Numbered from the stretch's first letter, positions 1 to 8,745 are shown. The stretch is 64,000 nucleotides of DNA from Reyranella sp. (GCF_004297265.1 NZ_SCUT01000054.1:1-64000); one strand, 5' to 3'. Notes: generated by a model not told the origin, from the sequence alone. Made by a program: numbers and translations.

Positions 1-13
1 GCTCTTCCGATCT
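1..13. other. Sequencing adapter remnant at contig end
   Basis: The first 13 bases are GCTCTTCCGATCT, exactly the 3' end of the common Illumina adapter. It sits at the very edge of the window and is followed directly by an 8-bp inverted repeat. This is seen in the sequence; the inference is that the contig edge carries untrimmed library sequence and that these bases are not genomic. Confidence 0.9.
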
Positions 14-15
14 AC

Positions 16-300
16 GCCCAGCTCGCTCTGGGCGTGCTGGGCGTCGCCGTGCTGATGACGCGGCTGGTGCCGCTCGAGGGGATGGGCGCCCACAAGGTCA
101 TTGAGGTCGACAATCTCGTGGTGCGTGCCGACCAGCGCGGGCGCCGGGTCGGCCGGCGTCTCCTGGCCGCCGCCGTCGAATGGTCCCGGCAGCGTCGCGC
201 GGTGCAGGTCGAGGCCGTGGTGGGCGAGGGTGCCGCCAAGCGTTTCTACGAGAATTTCGGTTTCGCGGTGGCCAACGACCGGCTGGTGCTGGCGGCGTGA
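16..300 (+). CDS. GNAT family N-acetyltransferase, 5'-truncated
   Basis: This is the C-terminal half of a GNAT acyl-CoA-dependent N-acetyltransferase. The frame is open to the window edge, so the start is missing and the first codons come from adapter or artefact sequence. The visible part has the strand-4 / acetyl-CoA pyrophosphate-loop region (VIEVDNLVV...RADQRGRRVGRRLL, the Q/R-x-x-G-x-G/R site) and the terminal RFYENFGF motif typical of the fold. It closely resembles the next gene (shared I-E-x-D-N-L-V-V-R and FYE-x-F-G-F), so the two are tandem paralogs. The stop overlaps the next GTG start. The substrate cannot be deduced. Confidence 0.8.
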   Translation, partial: AQLALGVLGVAVLMTRLVPLEGMGAHKVIEVDNLVVRADQRGRRVGRRLLAAAVEWSRQRRAVQVEAVVGEGAAKRFYENFGFAVANDRLVLAA

Positions 301-773
301 GCGTCACGACCCGCCCGGCGCGTCGCGACGATTACGAGACGCTGTGCACCCTGTTCGACGAGCTGGACGAGTTCCACCGCCAGGCGCGGCCGGACTTCTT
401 CCGCCCGTTCGACGGCCCGGCGCGGCCGCGCGAGCAGGTCGAGCGATGGTGCGAGGGGCCGGGTTCGGCGGTTCTCGTGGCGGAGGGCGACGGCGAGGTC
501 GTGGGACTTGCAGTCCTGCTGACACGCATGCCGATGGCATTTGCAGGTGCTGTCCCTCGGCACGTCATCGAGCTCGACAATCTCGTGGTGCGGGGCGATT
601 GGCGCAGCCGCCAAGTGGGTCACCATCTGCTGGAGGCGGCGACGCAATGGTCCCGAGAGCAAAGGGCCACGCACGTCGAGGTGTCCGTCCATGCCTTCAA
701 TCGTGACGCGCGGCGGTTTTACGAGCGTTTTGGCTTCCTCCCGTCGATCGACCGGCTGATGCTGGCCGTTTGA
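297..773 (+). CDS. GNAT family N-acetyltransferase
   Basis: Predicted 158-residue GNAT acetyltransferase that transfers an acetyl group from acetyl-CoA to an amine of unknown identity. The GTG start at 297 overlaps the preceding stop (GTGA), gives a normal GNAT length, and places the T-R-P-A-R-R-D-D beginning where GNAT proteins start. Motif A lies around residues 95-120 (IELDNLVVR followed by R-x-x-x-V-G) and the RRFYERFGF strand near residue 145. It follows a paralog directly, implying local duplication and probable co-transcription. A longer reading frame extends upstream but only inside the first paralog, so it was not used. Confidence 0.85.
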   Translation: MSVTTRPARRDDYETLCTLFDELDEFHRQARPDFFRPFDGPARPREQVERWCEGPGSAVLVAEGDGEVVGLAVLLTRMPMAFAGAVPRHVIELDNLVVRGDWRSRQVGHHLLEAATQWSREQRATHVEVSVHAFNRDARRFYERFGFLPSIDRLMLAV

Positions 774-875
774 GGGCCGGTTTCGCGATGTGAACAATGA
801 GGGGTTCGCGTCGGACAATGTGTTATGGTTGGTTTTCTTGCACATCCAGTGCCGGACAATTGTGCAGGAGTAGTC

Positions 876-1385
876 GTGGCCAAACATTCGAAGCAAGCGC
901 CCGAAGCGAAGGCGCCGGTTGGCGTCAAGCAGACGATGGCCAAGCCGATCTCGAGCTACACCGATCCCGAGCAGCTGCGCACCTTGATGCAGAATGCCAA
1001 GCGGATGGGGCGGGACGACATCTGGCGCCAGGCCTTCGACCAGCTTTGCTCGCTCGAAGGCGCCGACAAGGAAGATCCGCTGGAGCGGGCCTTCTACAGG
1101 ACTCTGGCGGCCTATGAGCTGCTGCTGACGCAGAAGAACGGTCGTGCGACGCGGGCGAGCCGGACTCGCCTGAAGCTCAAGGGCAAGGGCGTGGTCGCCT
1201 GCCTGGAGGACTGGGCGAAGAGCAAGGAACCGCCCGAGTCCTTCGAGCTGCTGGTGGCGAATGGCATGGTCGAGCTGACGGGAGAGCAGCTGGTGCTGAC
1301 CTATCCCGACAGGTTCTCGGCGGAAGCGGTCGCGGGCGCCACGGCGCGCCTTGCGACGCTCACCCAGACGGCGCCCGCAAGCTGA
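876..1385 (+). CDS. Conserved hypothetical protein
   Basis: A 169-residue cytoplasmic protein of unknown function. The GTG start at 876 is preferred over upstream starts in the same frame because it is preceded by CAGGAG (864-869) with six-base spacing and gives the hydrophilic start M-A-K-H-S-K. The first ~25 residues are low-complexity Lys/Ala/Pro. Most of the rest looks helical (DPEQLRTLMQNAKRM, then PLERAFYRTLAAYE). Basic residues (RASRTRLKLKGKG) near the middle could contact nucleic acid, but no named domain is recognisable. I recall similar proteins as uncharacterised in other alphaproteobacteria. It stands alone between the GNAT pair and a convergent GST gene. Confidence 0.7.
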   Translation: MAKHSKQAPEAKAPVGVKQTMAKPISSYTDPEQLRTLMQNAKRMGRDDIWRQAFDQLCSLEGADKEDPLERAFYRTLAAYELLLTQKNGRATRASRTRLKLKGKGVVACLEDWAKSKEPPESFELLVANGMVELTGEQLVLTYPDRFSAEAVAGATARLATLTQTAPAS

Positions 1386-1388
1386 CGT

Positions 1389-2033
1389 CTAGGCCGGCTC
1401 GGCGTCGCGGGCCGCCCACATCTTCTTGAAGGCCGGACGGGCCTGGCAGGCGGCGAGCCACGCCTTGACGCGCGGCGCGGTCTCGAACAGTTCCGGCGCG
1501 GGCTGGGCGTAGCGCACGATCTCGGCCGTGTTGAGGTCGGCCACGGTGAAGCGGTCGCCGACCAGCCAGCCACTCTTGGCCAGCGCCTTGTCGAGCACGG
1601 CGAACGGACCCTTCAGCGCCTCCACGGCGGCGTCGGCGATCTTCGGGTCCTTCACGCCGGTCGGATTGCCCAGGCGGTGATAGAGGACGTTGATCGCGTG
1701 CGGCTCGACGCCGGTCGCGGCCCACAGCGACCACATGGCGATCTCGCCTTCCTCGGCGACGGTCGCGCCGGCGACCGGCCCGCCATGCTTTCGCGCGAGA
1801 TAGAGATTGATGGCGAGTGACTCGTGCAGCACCAGCCCGTCATCGTCGATCGAGGGGATGAGGCCGTTCGGATTGATCTTCAGGAACTCCGGCGACCGGG
1901 TGTGCAGCATCCCGGCCGGCACGCTGCGATAGTGCTGGATGACAGGGACCTGCTTGAACGGGATGCCGAGTTCCTCGGCCAGCCAGATGTTGCGCGACGC
2001 GCGGGACCGGTAGACGCCGTAGATCGTGAGCAT
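1389..2033 (-). CDS. Glutathione S-transferase family protein
   Basis: A 214-residue cytosolic GST. The N-terminal thioredoxin-like half begins MLTIYGVYRSRASRN, with a Ser in the usual activating position. The glutathione-binding segment follows (NPNGLIPSIDDDGLVLHES, with the cis-Pro and the E-S pair), then the all-helical C-terminal domain containing the N-capping motif DRFTVADLN near residue 160. The ATG at 2033 gives the canonical domain start; a longer frame upstream adds only unconserved residues. It is divergent from a cupin gene, with about 120 bp between starts. The substrate is unknown; this branch includes detoxification and dehalogenase-like enzymes. Confidence 0.88.
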   Translation of the reverse strand: MLTIYGVYRSRASRNIWLAEELGIPFKQVPVIQHYRSVPAGMLHTRSPEFLKINPNGLIPSIDDDGLVLHESLAINLYLARKHGGPVAGATVAEEGEIAMWSLWAATGVEPHAINVLYHRLGNPTGVKDPKIADAAVEALKGPFAVLDKALAKSGWLVGDRFTVADLNTAEIVRYAQPAPELFETAPRVKAWLAACQARPAFKKMWAARDAEPA

Positions 2034-2152
2034 TGAACTTCCTACTTTATCGAACTGTCTTCTTGACGGGATCGCGCCCGTTCTTAAGGCTTGCGACGTT
2101 CGAGGCACAGCAAAAAACCGGACCGGGCTCTCTCCAGGAAGGAGGATCGACG

Positions 2153-2506
2153 ATGTCGGCACCAAGGACACTCGAAGCGGTTAAAGATGCCAGCCACCTC
2201 TACGAGGTCGAGCGGCGTGCCTACCACCTGCAGCGGCCGGGCTTCCGCGTCGCCGAGCTACAGCTCTCGCCCACACAGAAGGTGCCGTGGCACTTCCACA
2301 ACAACATCAGCGATACGTTCTACGTGGTCGAGGGAACGATGCGTCTCTTTCTGCAAGAGCCCAAGCAGGAAGTGATACTGAAACCGGGCGAGAGTTTCGT
2401 CGCCGCGCCGGGGAGGCCGCACCTCGTGACCAACGGCGGCGACGTTTCGCTCACTTTCCTCATCATGCAGGGCGTCGGCGAGTACGACTACGTGCCGCTG
2501 GTTTGA
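2153..2506 (+). CDS. Single-domain cupin protein
   Basis: A small (117-residue) cupin. The start at 2153 has an excellent ribosome-binding site (GGAAGGAGG, 2138-2146). Cupin motif 1 is visible as PWHFHNNISDTFYVVEG: the H-x-H metal pair is present, with Asp where the classical motif has Glu. Motif 2 is the PGESFVAAPGRPHLVTN segment containing the second metal His. The fold implies a metal-binding beta-barrel acting as a small-molecule oxygenase, isomerase or sensor; the substrate is unknown. The start region is divergent from the GST gene, and the stop is followed by a dispersed palindromic repeat. Confidence 0.85.
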   Translation: MSAPRTLEAVKDASHLYEVERRAYHLQRPGFRVAELQLSPTQKVPWHFHNNISDTFYVVEGTMRLFLQEPKQEVILKPGESFVAAPGRPHLVTNGGDVSLTFLIMQGVGEYDYVPLV

Positions 2507-2512
2507 CTCAAT

Positions 2513-2598
2513 GTCATCCTGAGCGAAGCGAAGGATCTCGCGCCGGCAACGGAGTCCGCTGGTCGCTCGGCAAGGTCCTTCGCGCTGCTCAGGACGAC
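2513..2598. repeat. Dispersed palindromic intergenic repeat, copy 1
   Basis: An imperfect inverted repeat: GTCATCCTGAGCGAAGCGAA on the left and the complementary CTTCGCGCTGCTCAGGACGAC on the right. It lies between the stops of two convergent genes (cupin and acyl-CoA synthetase). The same core recurs near 10.8 kb and 17.8 kb, again between convergent genes. It may act as a bidirectional terminator or be a REP-like element; function is inferred from placement only. Confidence 0.75.
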
Positions 2599-2613
2599 GG
2601 GGAGCGAACCGCC

Positions 2614-4146
2614 CTAACTGATCGCCGGGGCGTCCCGGCCGACGAACTGCGACCGCAGCTCGCGCTTCAGGACCTTTCCGGTGGCGTTGCGCGGCAAGGC
2701 GTCGACGAAGGTGACGGATTGCGGGACCTTGAACTTGGCGAGGCGGGCGAGGCAGTGCTGGATCACGTCGCCTTCGGCGAGGTCCTGGTCCGGTTTGCGC
2801 ACGATGATCGCCATGCCGACCTCGCCCCAGCGCTCGTTGGGCACGCCGATGATCGCGGCGTCGGCCACGGCGGGGAGCTGGAACAGCACGTTCTCGACCT
2901 CGGCGGGATACACGTTCTCGCCGCCCGAGATGTACATGTCCTTCCAGCGATCGACGATGTAGACGAAGCCTTCCTCGTCGAGCCGCGCCGCATCGCCGGT
3001 GTGCAGCCAGCCGTCGGTGAAGCTGCGCTCCGTGGCCGCGGGATTGTTCCAGTAGCCCGGCGTGATGTTGGGTCCCTTGATCAGCAGCTCGCCGATGCCG
3101 CCGGCCGGCACGTCGTTGCCCTGGTCGTCGACCACGCGGATCGCGGTATGCAACAGCGCCTTGCCCGCCGATCCCAGCTTGCGGATGGCGTCGGCGGCGT
3201 CGAGCATCGTGCCGGCTGGGCTGGTCTCGGTCATGCCCCAGCCCTGGACCAGCGGTACGCCGCGGCCGGTCCAGGTTTCGAGGATGGCGAGCGCGCAGGG
3301 GGCGCCGCCGACGCCCGCGATGCGCAGGCGCGAGAGATCGGCCCCCTCGAACTTCGGATGCTGCATCATGAACTGGTAGGGGGCCGGCACGGCGAAGAAA
3401 TGCGTGATGCCGAGCGCCGGATCCGAGAGGCAGTCGAGCGCCTGGCCGGGGTCGAAGTTCCGCATCACCACGATCGCGCCGCCGGCGTGGAGCACGGGAT
3501 TGGCGTAGCAGTTGAGACCGCCGGTATGGAACAGCGGCAGCACCACGAGCTGCACCGTCTCGGGCGTGATCAGCGCGGGGATGCCGAGGTTCACGCAGTT
3601 CCAGAACACCATGCCATGCGTGATGATGGCGCCCTTGGGATGGCCGGTCGTCCCCGACGTGTACATGACCATGCCGATGTCGTCGTGTGTCAGCGGGGCG
3701 GCCGGTGGCGGAGGTGCTGCCGCGGCGAGCGCGCGCTCGTAGTCGCTATCGGGCCGCTCGTGGTCGATCTCGATAAGGTTCTTCGACAGCGCGGCGGCCT
3801 GTACCGCAAAGCCCTTGTCGTGGATCAGCAGCTTCGGTCCGGCATCGCCCAGGATGTACTCGAGTTCCGGCACGGTGAGCCGCCAGTTCAGCGGCAGCAT
3901 GATGGCGCCCAGCCGGCCGCAGGCGAACTGGAGTTCGAAATACTCGGCGCAGTTTGGTGCGAGCAGCGCGATGCGGTCGCCCTTGGCAATGCCCCTTGCT
4001 GCCAGCGCCGAGGTCAACCGGCCGATACGGGCATCGAGGTCGGCGTAGGAGAGCTTCCGTCCGGTATGCAGGTCGTGGATCGCGAGCTGCCGCGGGCGCC
4101 GGCCCGCATGGTGCGCGATCCAGTCGTAGTAGGGAATCGAAGCCAT
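2614..4146 (-). CDS. AMP-binding acyl-CoA synthetase (class I adenylate-forming)
   Basis: A 510-residue ATP-dependent carboxylate:CoA ligase. Core motifs in order: P-loop MYTSGTTGHPKGAIITH near residue 170, the GWGMTETSP aryl/acyl-pocket motif near 300, HTGDAARLDEEGFVYIVDR containing the ATP-ribose Asp and hinge Arg near 390, and the C-terminal catalytic Lys in NATGKVLKREL near residue 495. Length and motif order match fatty-acyl or aromatic acyl-CoA synthetases. Its ATG overlaps the stop of the upstream paralog by one base, so the two are translationally coupled. The pair probably activates related acids for beta-oxidation-type degradation; the actual acid is not visible. Confidence 0.92.
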   Translation of the reverse strand: MASIPYYDWIAHHAGRRPRQLAIHDLHTGRKLSYADLDARIGRLTSALAARGIAKGDRIALLAPNCAEYFELQFACGRLGAIMLPLNWRLTVPELEYILGDAGPKLLIHDKGFAVQAAALSKNLIEIDHERPDSDYERALAAAAPPPPAAPLTHDDIGMVMYTSGTTGHPKGAIITHGMVFWNCVNLGIPALITPETVQLVVLPLFHTGGLNCYANPVLHAGGAIVVMRNFDPGQALDCLSDPALGITHFFAVPAPYQFMMQHPKFEGADLSRLRIAGVGGAPCALAILETWTGRGVPLVQGWGMTETSPAGTMLDAADAIRKLGSAGKALLHTAIRVVDDQGNDVPAGGIGELLIKGPNITPGYWNNPAATERSFTDGWLHTGDAARLDEEGFVYIVDRWKDMYISGGENVYPAEVENVLFQLPAVADAAIIGVPNERWGEVGMAIIVRKPDQDLAEGDVIQHCLARLAKFKVPQSVTFVDALPRNATGKVLKRELRSQFVGRDAPAIS

Positions 4147-5705
4147 CAGTTCACACCCCTGGTGAGACCCTGCCAGTAGGGTTCGCGTAGCTCACGCTTC
4201 AGGACCTTGCCGGCGCCCGAGAGGGGGAGCGGCGTGTGGCGGAAGTCGACGCTGCGCGGACATTTGTAGCCGGCGATCCGATTGCGGCAATGGTCGATCA
4301 CCTCGTCGACGCCGAGCGCGACGCCCGGCCTCGGGACGACGATGGCATGGACCCGTTCGCCCCATCGTTCGTCGGGAATACCGATCACCGCCACCTCGGC
4401 GACACCCGGCATCGTCGAAATCGCATTTTCGACCTCGGCCGAATAGACGTTCTCGCCGCCGGAGATGATCATGTCCTTCAGCCGGTCGACGATGAACACG
4501 AAGCCTTCCTCGTCCATGTAGGCTCCGTCGCCCGAATAGTACCAGCCATCCTCCAGCACCGCCTCGGTCTCGACCGGCTTGTTCCAGTAGCCCTTCATCA
4601 CGTTGGCGCCGCGGACGGCCAGCTCGCCGGTCGTGCCGCGCGGCACTTCCAGCCGGTCGGCATCGACGATCTTCACGTCGCAGGCGAGCGCGGCCTGGCC
4701 GCACGATTTGAGCCGCCCGGCGAACGGACCGTCGAGCACCGTGTAACGCGGGTCGAGCAGGGTGACGATGGGCGCGGCCTCGGTCATGCCGTAGCCGTGC
4801 ATCAGCCTGACATTCGGCATCTTGTCGATCGCCTTGCGCAGCACGCCCTCCGGCATCGGCGAGGCGCCGTAGAGGATGAAGGAGAGGGCGCCGATGTCGA
4901 ACTCGCCGAAGCGCTCGTGGTTCACCAGCATGTTGATCATGGTCGGCACGAACTGCGCGTGCGTCACCTTTTCGGTCTGGATCGTCAGCAGCACCTCGAC
5001 CGGCTCGAAGCGCGGCACGAAGGCGTGGCGTCCGCCCGACAGCGTGACGCCGAAGGTCGAGGCGCCGTCGGCGAGATGGAACATCGCGCCCGAATGGAGG
5101 TAAGCCGTGTCCGCATCGAAGCCCATGCCTGCCACGCCGTTCAATGCGTTCACCACCAGGTTGGTGTGCGTGAGCATGACGCCCTTGGAGCGACCGGTCG
5201 TGCCGCCGGTGTAGAAGAGGCCGGCCAGATCGTCGTCACAGGCGCCGGCATCCTCCATCGCCTCGTAGCTCGTGAGGTCCTCGTAGCGGAGGATGCCTTC
5301 GGGGCTTGCCATGTCATCGAGCCAGACGACCTCGCGTACCGTAGGCGTCTTCCCGTCGAGCGCCGTCAGGTGATGCGACATGCCGGTGTCGACGAACAGC
5401 GCGGCCGCGCCGGAATCGTTCAGGATGTATTCGATCTCCGGCGTCGCCAGTCGCGTATTGACCGGAACCATCACCGCTCCCATCCAGGGCAGGGCGTACA
5501 TCAGTTCGAGATAGCGGTCCGAATTGAGGGCAAGGATGGCCACCCGGTCGCCGCGGCGCACGCCCAGTGCGGAAAGGGCGCCGGCGACCCGGCTGATCCG
5601 GTCGGCGCTCTGCTGCCAGGTCCGGCGGCGGCCGGCGAAGGACGTGGAAAGACCGTTGGGTTGGGTCTGGACGGCGCGGCGAAGTCCCTGGGTGAGTGCA
5701 AACAT
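4146..5705 (-). CDS. AMP-binding acyl-CoA synthetase (class I adenylate-forming)
   Basis: A 519-residue paralog of the downstream ligase. Motifs: FYTGGTTGRSKGVMLTH (P-loop, near residue 175), HGYGMTEAAP (near 310), YSGDGAYMDEEGFVFIVDRLKDMIISGGENV (near 400) and the C-terminal catalytic Lys in GAGKVLKREL. It is first in a two-gene minus-strand operon and divergent from the cytochrome P450, with only 60 bp between starts, so a shared control region is likely. P450 plus two CoA ligases suggests catabolism of a hydrophobic or terpenoid-like acid, but that is inference. Its product is clearly related to its neighbour but not identical, arguing for an old duplication. Confidence 0.92.
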   Translation of the reverse strand: MFALTQGLRRAVQTQPNGLSTSFAGRRRTWQQSADRISRVAGALSALGVRRGDRVAILALNSDRYLELMYALPWMGAVMVPVNTRLATPEIEYILNDSGAAALFVDTGMSHHLTALDGKTPTVREVVWLDDMASPEGILRYEDLTSYEAMEDAGACDDDLAGLFYTGGTTGRSKGVMLTHTNLVVNALNGVAGMGFDADTAYLHSGAMFHLADGASTFGVTLSGGRHAFVPRFEPVEVLLTIQTEKVTHAQFVPTMINMLVNHERFGEFDIGALSFILYGASPMPEGVLRKAIDKMPNVRLMHGYGMTEAAPIVTLLDPRYTVLDGPFAGRLKSCGQAALACDVKIVDADRLEVPRGTTGELAVRGANVMKGYWNKPVETEAVLEDGWYYSGDGAYMDEEGFVFIVDRLKDMIISGGENVYSAEVENAISTMPGVAEVAVIGIPDERWGERVHAIVVPRPGVALGVDEVIDHCRNRIAGYKCPRSVDFRHTPLPLSGAGKVLKRELREPYWQGLTRGVN

Positions 5706-5765
5706 GGTGCGATGCTAGGGGCTCGTTCGTTCGCGCGGCAAGGGGCTTCGTGGTAGAGAAAAAGG

Positions 5766-7001
5766 ATGGACACCATCGCCCAGCCGACCGCACCTGCGAA
5801 GGACCTCGAGTTCAACCCGCTCGACCCGGCCTTCATCGCCGACCCGTATCCGTTCTATCGCCGGCTGCGCGAAGCCGCCCCGGTGCTGAAGACGCCGCAG
5901 GGCTTCTGGCTGATCACGCGCTATGAGGACGTGGCGCTGTCCCTGCGCGACAAGCGCTTCGGCAAGGACTTCGAAGGCAACATGCGTCGCCGCTACGGCG
6001 AAGACCGCATGAGCGAGCCCGCCGTGGCCAGTCTCGCGAAGACGATGCTGGTGCAGGATCCGCCGGATCACACGCGGCTGCGCGGGCTGGTCACCAAGGC
6101 CTTCACGGCCCGCCGCGTCGCCGACATGCGGCCGCGCATCAAGCAGCTTGTGGACGAGCAGCTCGACAGGGTCGCCGACAAGGGCGAGATGGACGTGATG
6201 CGGGACCTGGCGCATCGCCTCCCGGTCATCGTGATCTGCGACATGCTGGGCATTCCCGAAGAGCATCGCGCCCCCTTCCTCGCGGGCAGCAACGTCAATG
6301 GCCGCATCCTCGAACCGGTTCCGATGACGCGCGAGGAGCTCGACCAGGCCAACCGCAACACCCAGATGGCCGGCGTCTACTTCAACCAGCTGTGCGAGCT
6401 GCGCCGGCGGGAACCGCAAGACGATCTCACGACCGAACTGGTCAAGGCGGAGGAGGCAGGCGACAAGCTCACGGCCGAGGAGCTGCAGGCGAATATCGGC
6501 CTGCTGTTCGGCGCCGGGCACGAGACCACCACCAACCTGATCGGCAACGGCCTGCTGGCGCTACACCGCAACCCCGATCAGTGGGAGCGGCTCAAGGCCG
6601 ACCCGTCGTTGATCCCCAACGCCGTCGAGGAGCTGCTGCGCTACGATTCGTCGGTCCAGATCACAGGCCGCGTCACCCATGCCGAAGTCGAGCTGGGCGG
6701 CGTGACGATCGGCGCGGAGCAAAGCATCGTCGCCCTGCTGGGCGCGGCCAATCGCGATCCGGCGCAATATCCCGATCCCGACCGGCTCGATGTCGGCCGC
6801 GAGCATATCCGGCCGATGTCGTTCGGCGGCGGCATCCATCACTGTCTCGGCGCGCAGCTCGCGCGACTCGAAGCCGAGCTGGTGTTCGCGGCGCTGATCG
6901 AGCGCATGCCGAACATGACCTTGCCCGAGAAGAACACGCCCGCCTGGCGCCGCAGCTTCACCCTGCGCGGCCTCAGCAAGCTCCCGGCAGTCTGGCACTG
7001 A
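5766..7001 (+). CDS. Cytochrome P450
   Basis: A 411-residue soluble bacterial P450, a heme monooxygenase needing separate ferredoxin and reductase partners, none of which lie nearby. Visible signatures: the I-helix oxygen-activating motif A-G-H-E-T-T near residues 248-254, the K-helix E-x-x-R near residue 288, and the heme-binding loop SFGGGIHHCLG with the axial Cys at residue 360. The length is standard for class I soluble P450s and there is no membrane anchor. It is divergent from two acyl-CoA synthetases and 16 bases ahead of a PP2C phosphatase. The substrate is unknown. Confidence 0.95.
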   Translation: MDTIAQPTAPAKDLEFNPLDPAFIADPYPFYRRLREAAPVLKTPQGFWLITRYEDVALSLRDKRFGKDFEGNMRRRYGEDRMSEPAVASLAKTMLVQDPPDHTRLRGLVTKAFTARRVADMRPRIKQLVDEQLDRVADKGEMDVMRDLAHRLPVIVICDMLGIPEEHRAPFLAGSNVNGRILEPVPMTREELDQANRNTQMAGVYFNQLCELRRREPQDDLTTELVKAEEAGDKLTAEELQANIGLLFGAGHETTTNLIGNGLLALHRNPDQWERLKADPSLIPNAVEELLRYDSSVQITGRVTHAEVELGGVTIGAEQSIVALLGAANRDPAQYPDPDRLDVGREHIRPMSFGGGIHHCLGAQLARLEAELVFAALIERMPNMTLPEKNTPAWRRSFTLRGLSKLPAVWH

Positions 7002-7017
7002 AGGATTCGCTGAAAAC

Positions 7018-7725
7018 ATGACGACGCGATGGCGGGGCGAGGGCGGCCAGCATCAGGGCGCCCGCCCTTACCAGGAAGACAGTTGGCGTCTGGTGACGCT
7101 GGGCGACGGCTCGCTGCTGGCGGTGGTGGCCGACGGGATGGGCGGACATGCCGGCGGCGCGGTCGCCAGCCAGCTAGCGGTCGACGCCTTCATCCATGCG
7201 ATGGAGCAGGGCGGCGGGCTGGACGACGGGCTGCACGACGCCAACCAGGCGGTGGGCCGGGGCGCCCTCGCGCGGCATGAACTCACCGGCATGGGCGCCA
7301 CCCTGGTCGCCGCCCAGTTGCGCGGCGACGAAGTGCGCTGGATCAGCGTCGGCGATTCGCCATTTTATCTGGTCGAAGCCGGCAAGATCGTCCGGCTGAA
7401 CGCCGATCATTCGATGGCGCCGCAGATCGACGCGCTGGTCGCTCGCGGCATGCTCTCGGCCGAGGATGCCGAGAATCATCCCGGCCGGCATACATTGCGC
7501 GAGGCGGTGATGGGCGAGCCGCTGACCCTGGTCGACCGCGGCAGCCGCCGGCTGGGGCCGGACGCGCGCTTGCTGGTGTGCAGCGACGGCGTGCACAGCC
7601 TGAGCAACGAACAGCTGCTGGCGCAGGCATCGCTGGCGGTGGATCGGATCATCGCCGCGGTGCTGGCGGTGGCCAAGGGGCATCAGGACAATATCACCGT
7701 TGTAAAGCTGGAGCGCGTGCGATGA
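7018..7725 (+). CDS. PP2C-family serine/threonine phosphatase
   Basis: A 235-residue metal-dependent protein phosphatase containing just the catalytic domain (PrpC/Stp type). Motifs: R-P-x-x-E-D near residue 20 (the family has N-Q-D here; this protein has Y-Q-E-D), the metal-binding VVADGMGGHAGG near residue 40, WISVGDSPFYL near residue 110, and the late metal site CSDGVHSL near residue 185 with DNITVV at the end. It follows the P450 gene and its TGA overlaps the ATG of the asparaginase gene, so the latter two are coupled. No partner Ser/Thr kinase or forkhead-domain protein is in the window, so its client is unknown. Confidence 0.9.
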   Translation: MTTRWRGEGGQHQGARPYQEDSWRLVTLGDGSLLAVVADGMGGHAGGAVASQLAVDAFIHAMEQGGGLDDGLHDANQAVGRGALARHELTGMGATLVAAQLRGDEVRWISVGDSPFYLVEAGKIVRLNADHSMAPQIDALVARGMLSAEDAENHPGRHTLREAVMGEPLTLVDRGSRRLGPDARLLVCSDGVHSLSNEQLLAQASLAVDRIIAAVLAVAKGHQDNITVVKLERVR

Positions 7726-8723
7726 GTAGGGGCCCTGTCGTCATCGAAGTCACGCGCGGACCGGTCGTCGAGAGTCGGCACGAGGGCATCGCTGCGGTCG
7801 TGAAGGCCGACGGCACCGTGGTCGAGTCCTGGGGCGACATCGATGCCGCGATCCTGCCGCGCTCGGCCAACAAGCCCATCCAGGCGATGGCCTTCGTCGA
7901 GAGCGGCGCGGTCGAGCGCTTCGGCCTGGGCGACGAGCACGTCGCTTTGTCCTGCGCCTCGCACAGCGGCGAGACGCGGCATGTCGAGACGGTGCGTGCC
8001 TGGCTGGCGAAGGTGGGCCTCCGCGAAGCCGATCTCGAATGCGGCACCCATGCGCCGCGCCTGCAGTCGAGCATCGAGGCGCTGGCCCGGGCGAATACCC
8101 TGCCGACGCCGGCGTTCAACAACTGTTCGGGCAAGCATAGCGGCTTCCTGACGACGGCTGCGCACTATGGCGAGCCGACCAAGGGTTACATCAAGTACGA
8201 CCATCCGGTGCAGCGCCGGCTGCGCGAGACGATGAGCGCGCTGTGCGGCCTCGACGCCGACACCTTTCCGCACGGCACCGATGGCTGCGGGATCCCGACG
8301 CTGGCAACGCCGCTCAGGAGCCTGGCGCAGGCGATGGCGTCGATGGCCGATCCGTCGCGCCTGTCGAGCAAGAGGGCCGACGCCGCCAACCGCATCCGCC
8401 AGGCGATGAACGCCGAGCCCTTCATGGTGGCAGGCACCGGCCGCTTCTGCACCCGCATCAACGAGGCCGCGCCGGGCGTGATCCAGGTGAAGACCGGCGC
8501 CGAGGGCGTGTTCTGCGGCATGCTGCCGACGCTCGGTTTCGGGGTGGCGCTCAAGGTCTGGGACGGCGCGGGACGCGCGGCCGAGGTTGCGATGGCGACG
8601 CTGCTCGACCATCTCGGCGTGCTGCCGGCGGCGCAGCGCGACGAGGTGCTGCATCCGCCGATCAGGAATGTGGTCGGCCTGCTGGTCGGTGAGATGAGGC
8701 CGGCGAAGAGCTGGCTGGGCTGA
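7722..8723 (+). CDS. L-asparaginase, Rhizobium etli ReAV type (asparaginase II family)
   Basis: A 333-residue enzyme predicted to hydrolyse L-asparagine to aspartate and ammonia. It belongs to the beta-lactamase-like asparaginase family (Pfam Asparaginase_II), unrelated to the E. coli enzymes. Starting from the ATG that overlaps the PP2C stop, Ser48 and Lys51 lie in R-S-A-N-K-P, Cys135 and Lys138 in NNCSGKHSG, and Cys189 in HGTDGCGIPT. These numbers coincide with the catalytic Ser/Lys and zinc-site Cys/Lys/Cys I recall for R. etli ReAV, which supports both the assignment and the start. The reading frame extends upstream of the ATG but only inside the phosphatase gene. Confidence 0.9.
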   Translation: MSRGPVVIEVTRGPVVESRHEGIAAVVKADGTVVESWGDIDAAILPRSANKPIQAMAFVESGAVERFGLGDEHVALSCASHSGETRHVETVRAWLAKVGLREADLECGTHAPRLQSSIEALARANTLPTPAFNNCSGKHSGFLTTAAHYGEPTKGYIKYDHPVQRRLRETMSALCGLDADTFPHGTDGCGIPTLATPLRSLAQAMASMADPSRLSSKRADAANRIRQAMNAEPFMVAGTGRFCTRINEAAPGVIQVKTGAEGVFCGMLPTLGFGVALKVWDGAGRAAEVAMATLLDHLGVLPAAQRDEVLHPPIRNVVGLLVGEMRPAKSWLG

Positions 8724-8745
8724 GCTCCTCCCTCATGAGTGCATC

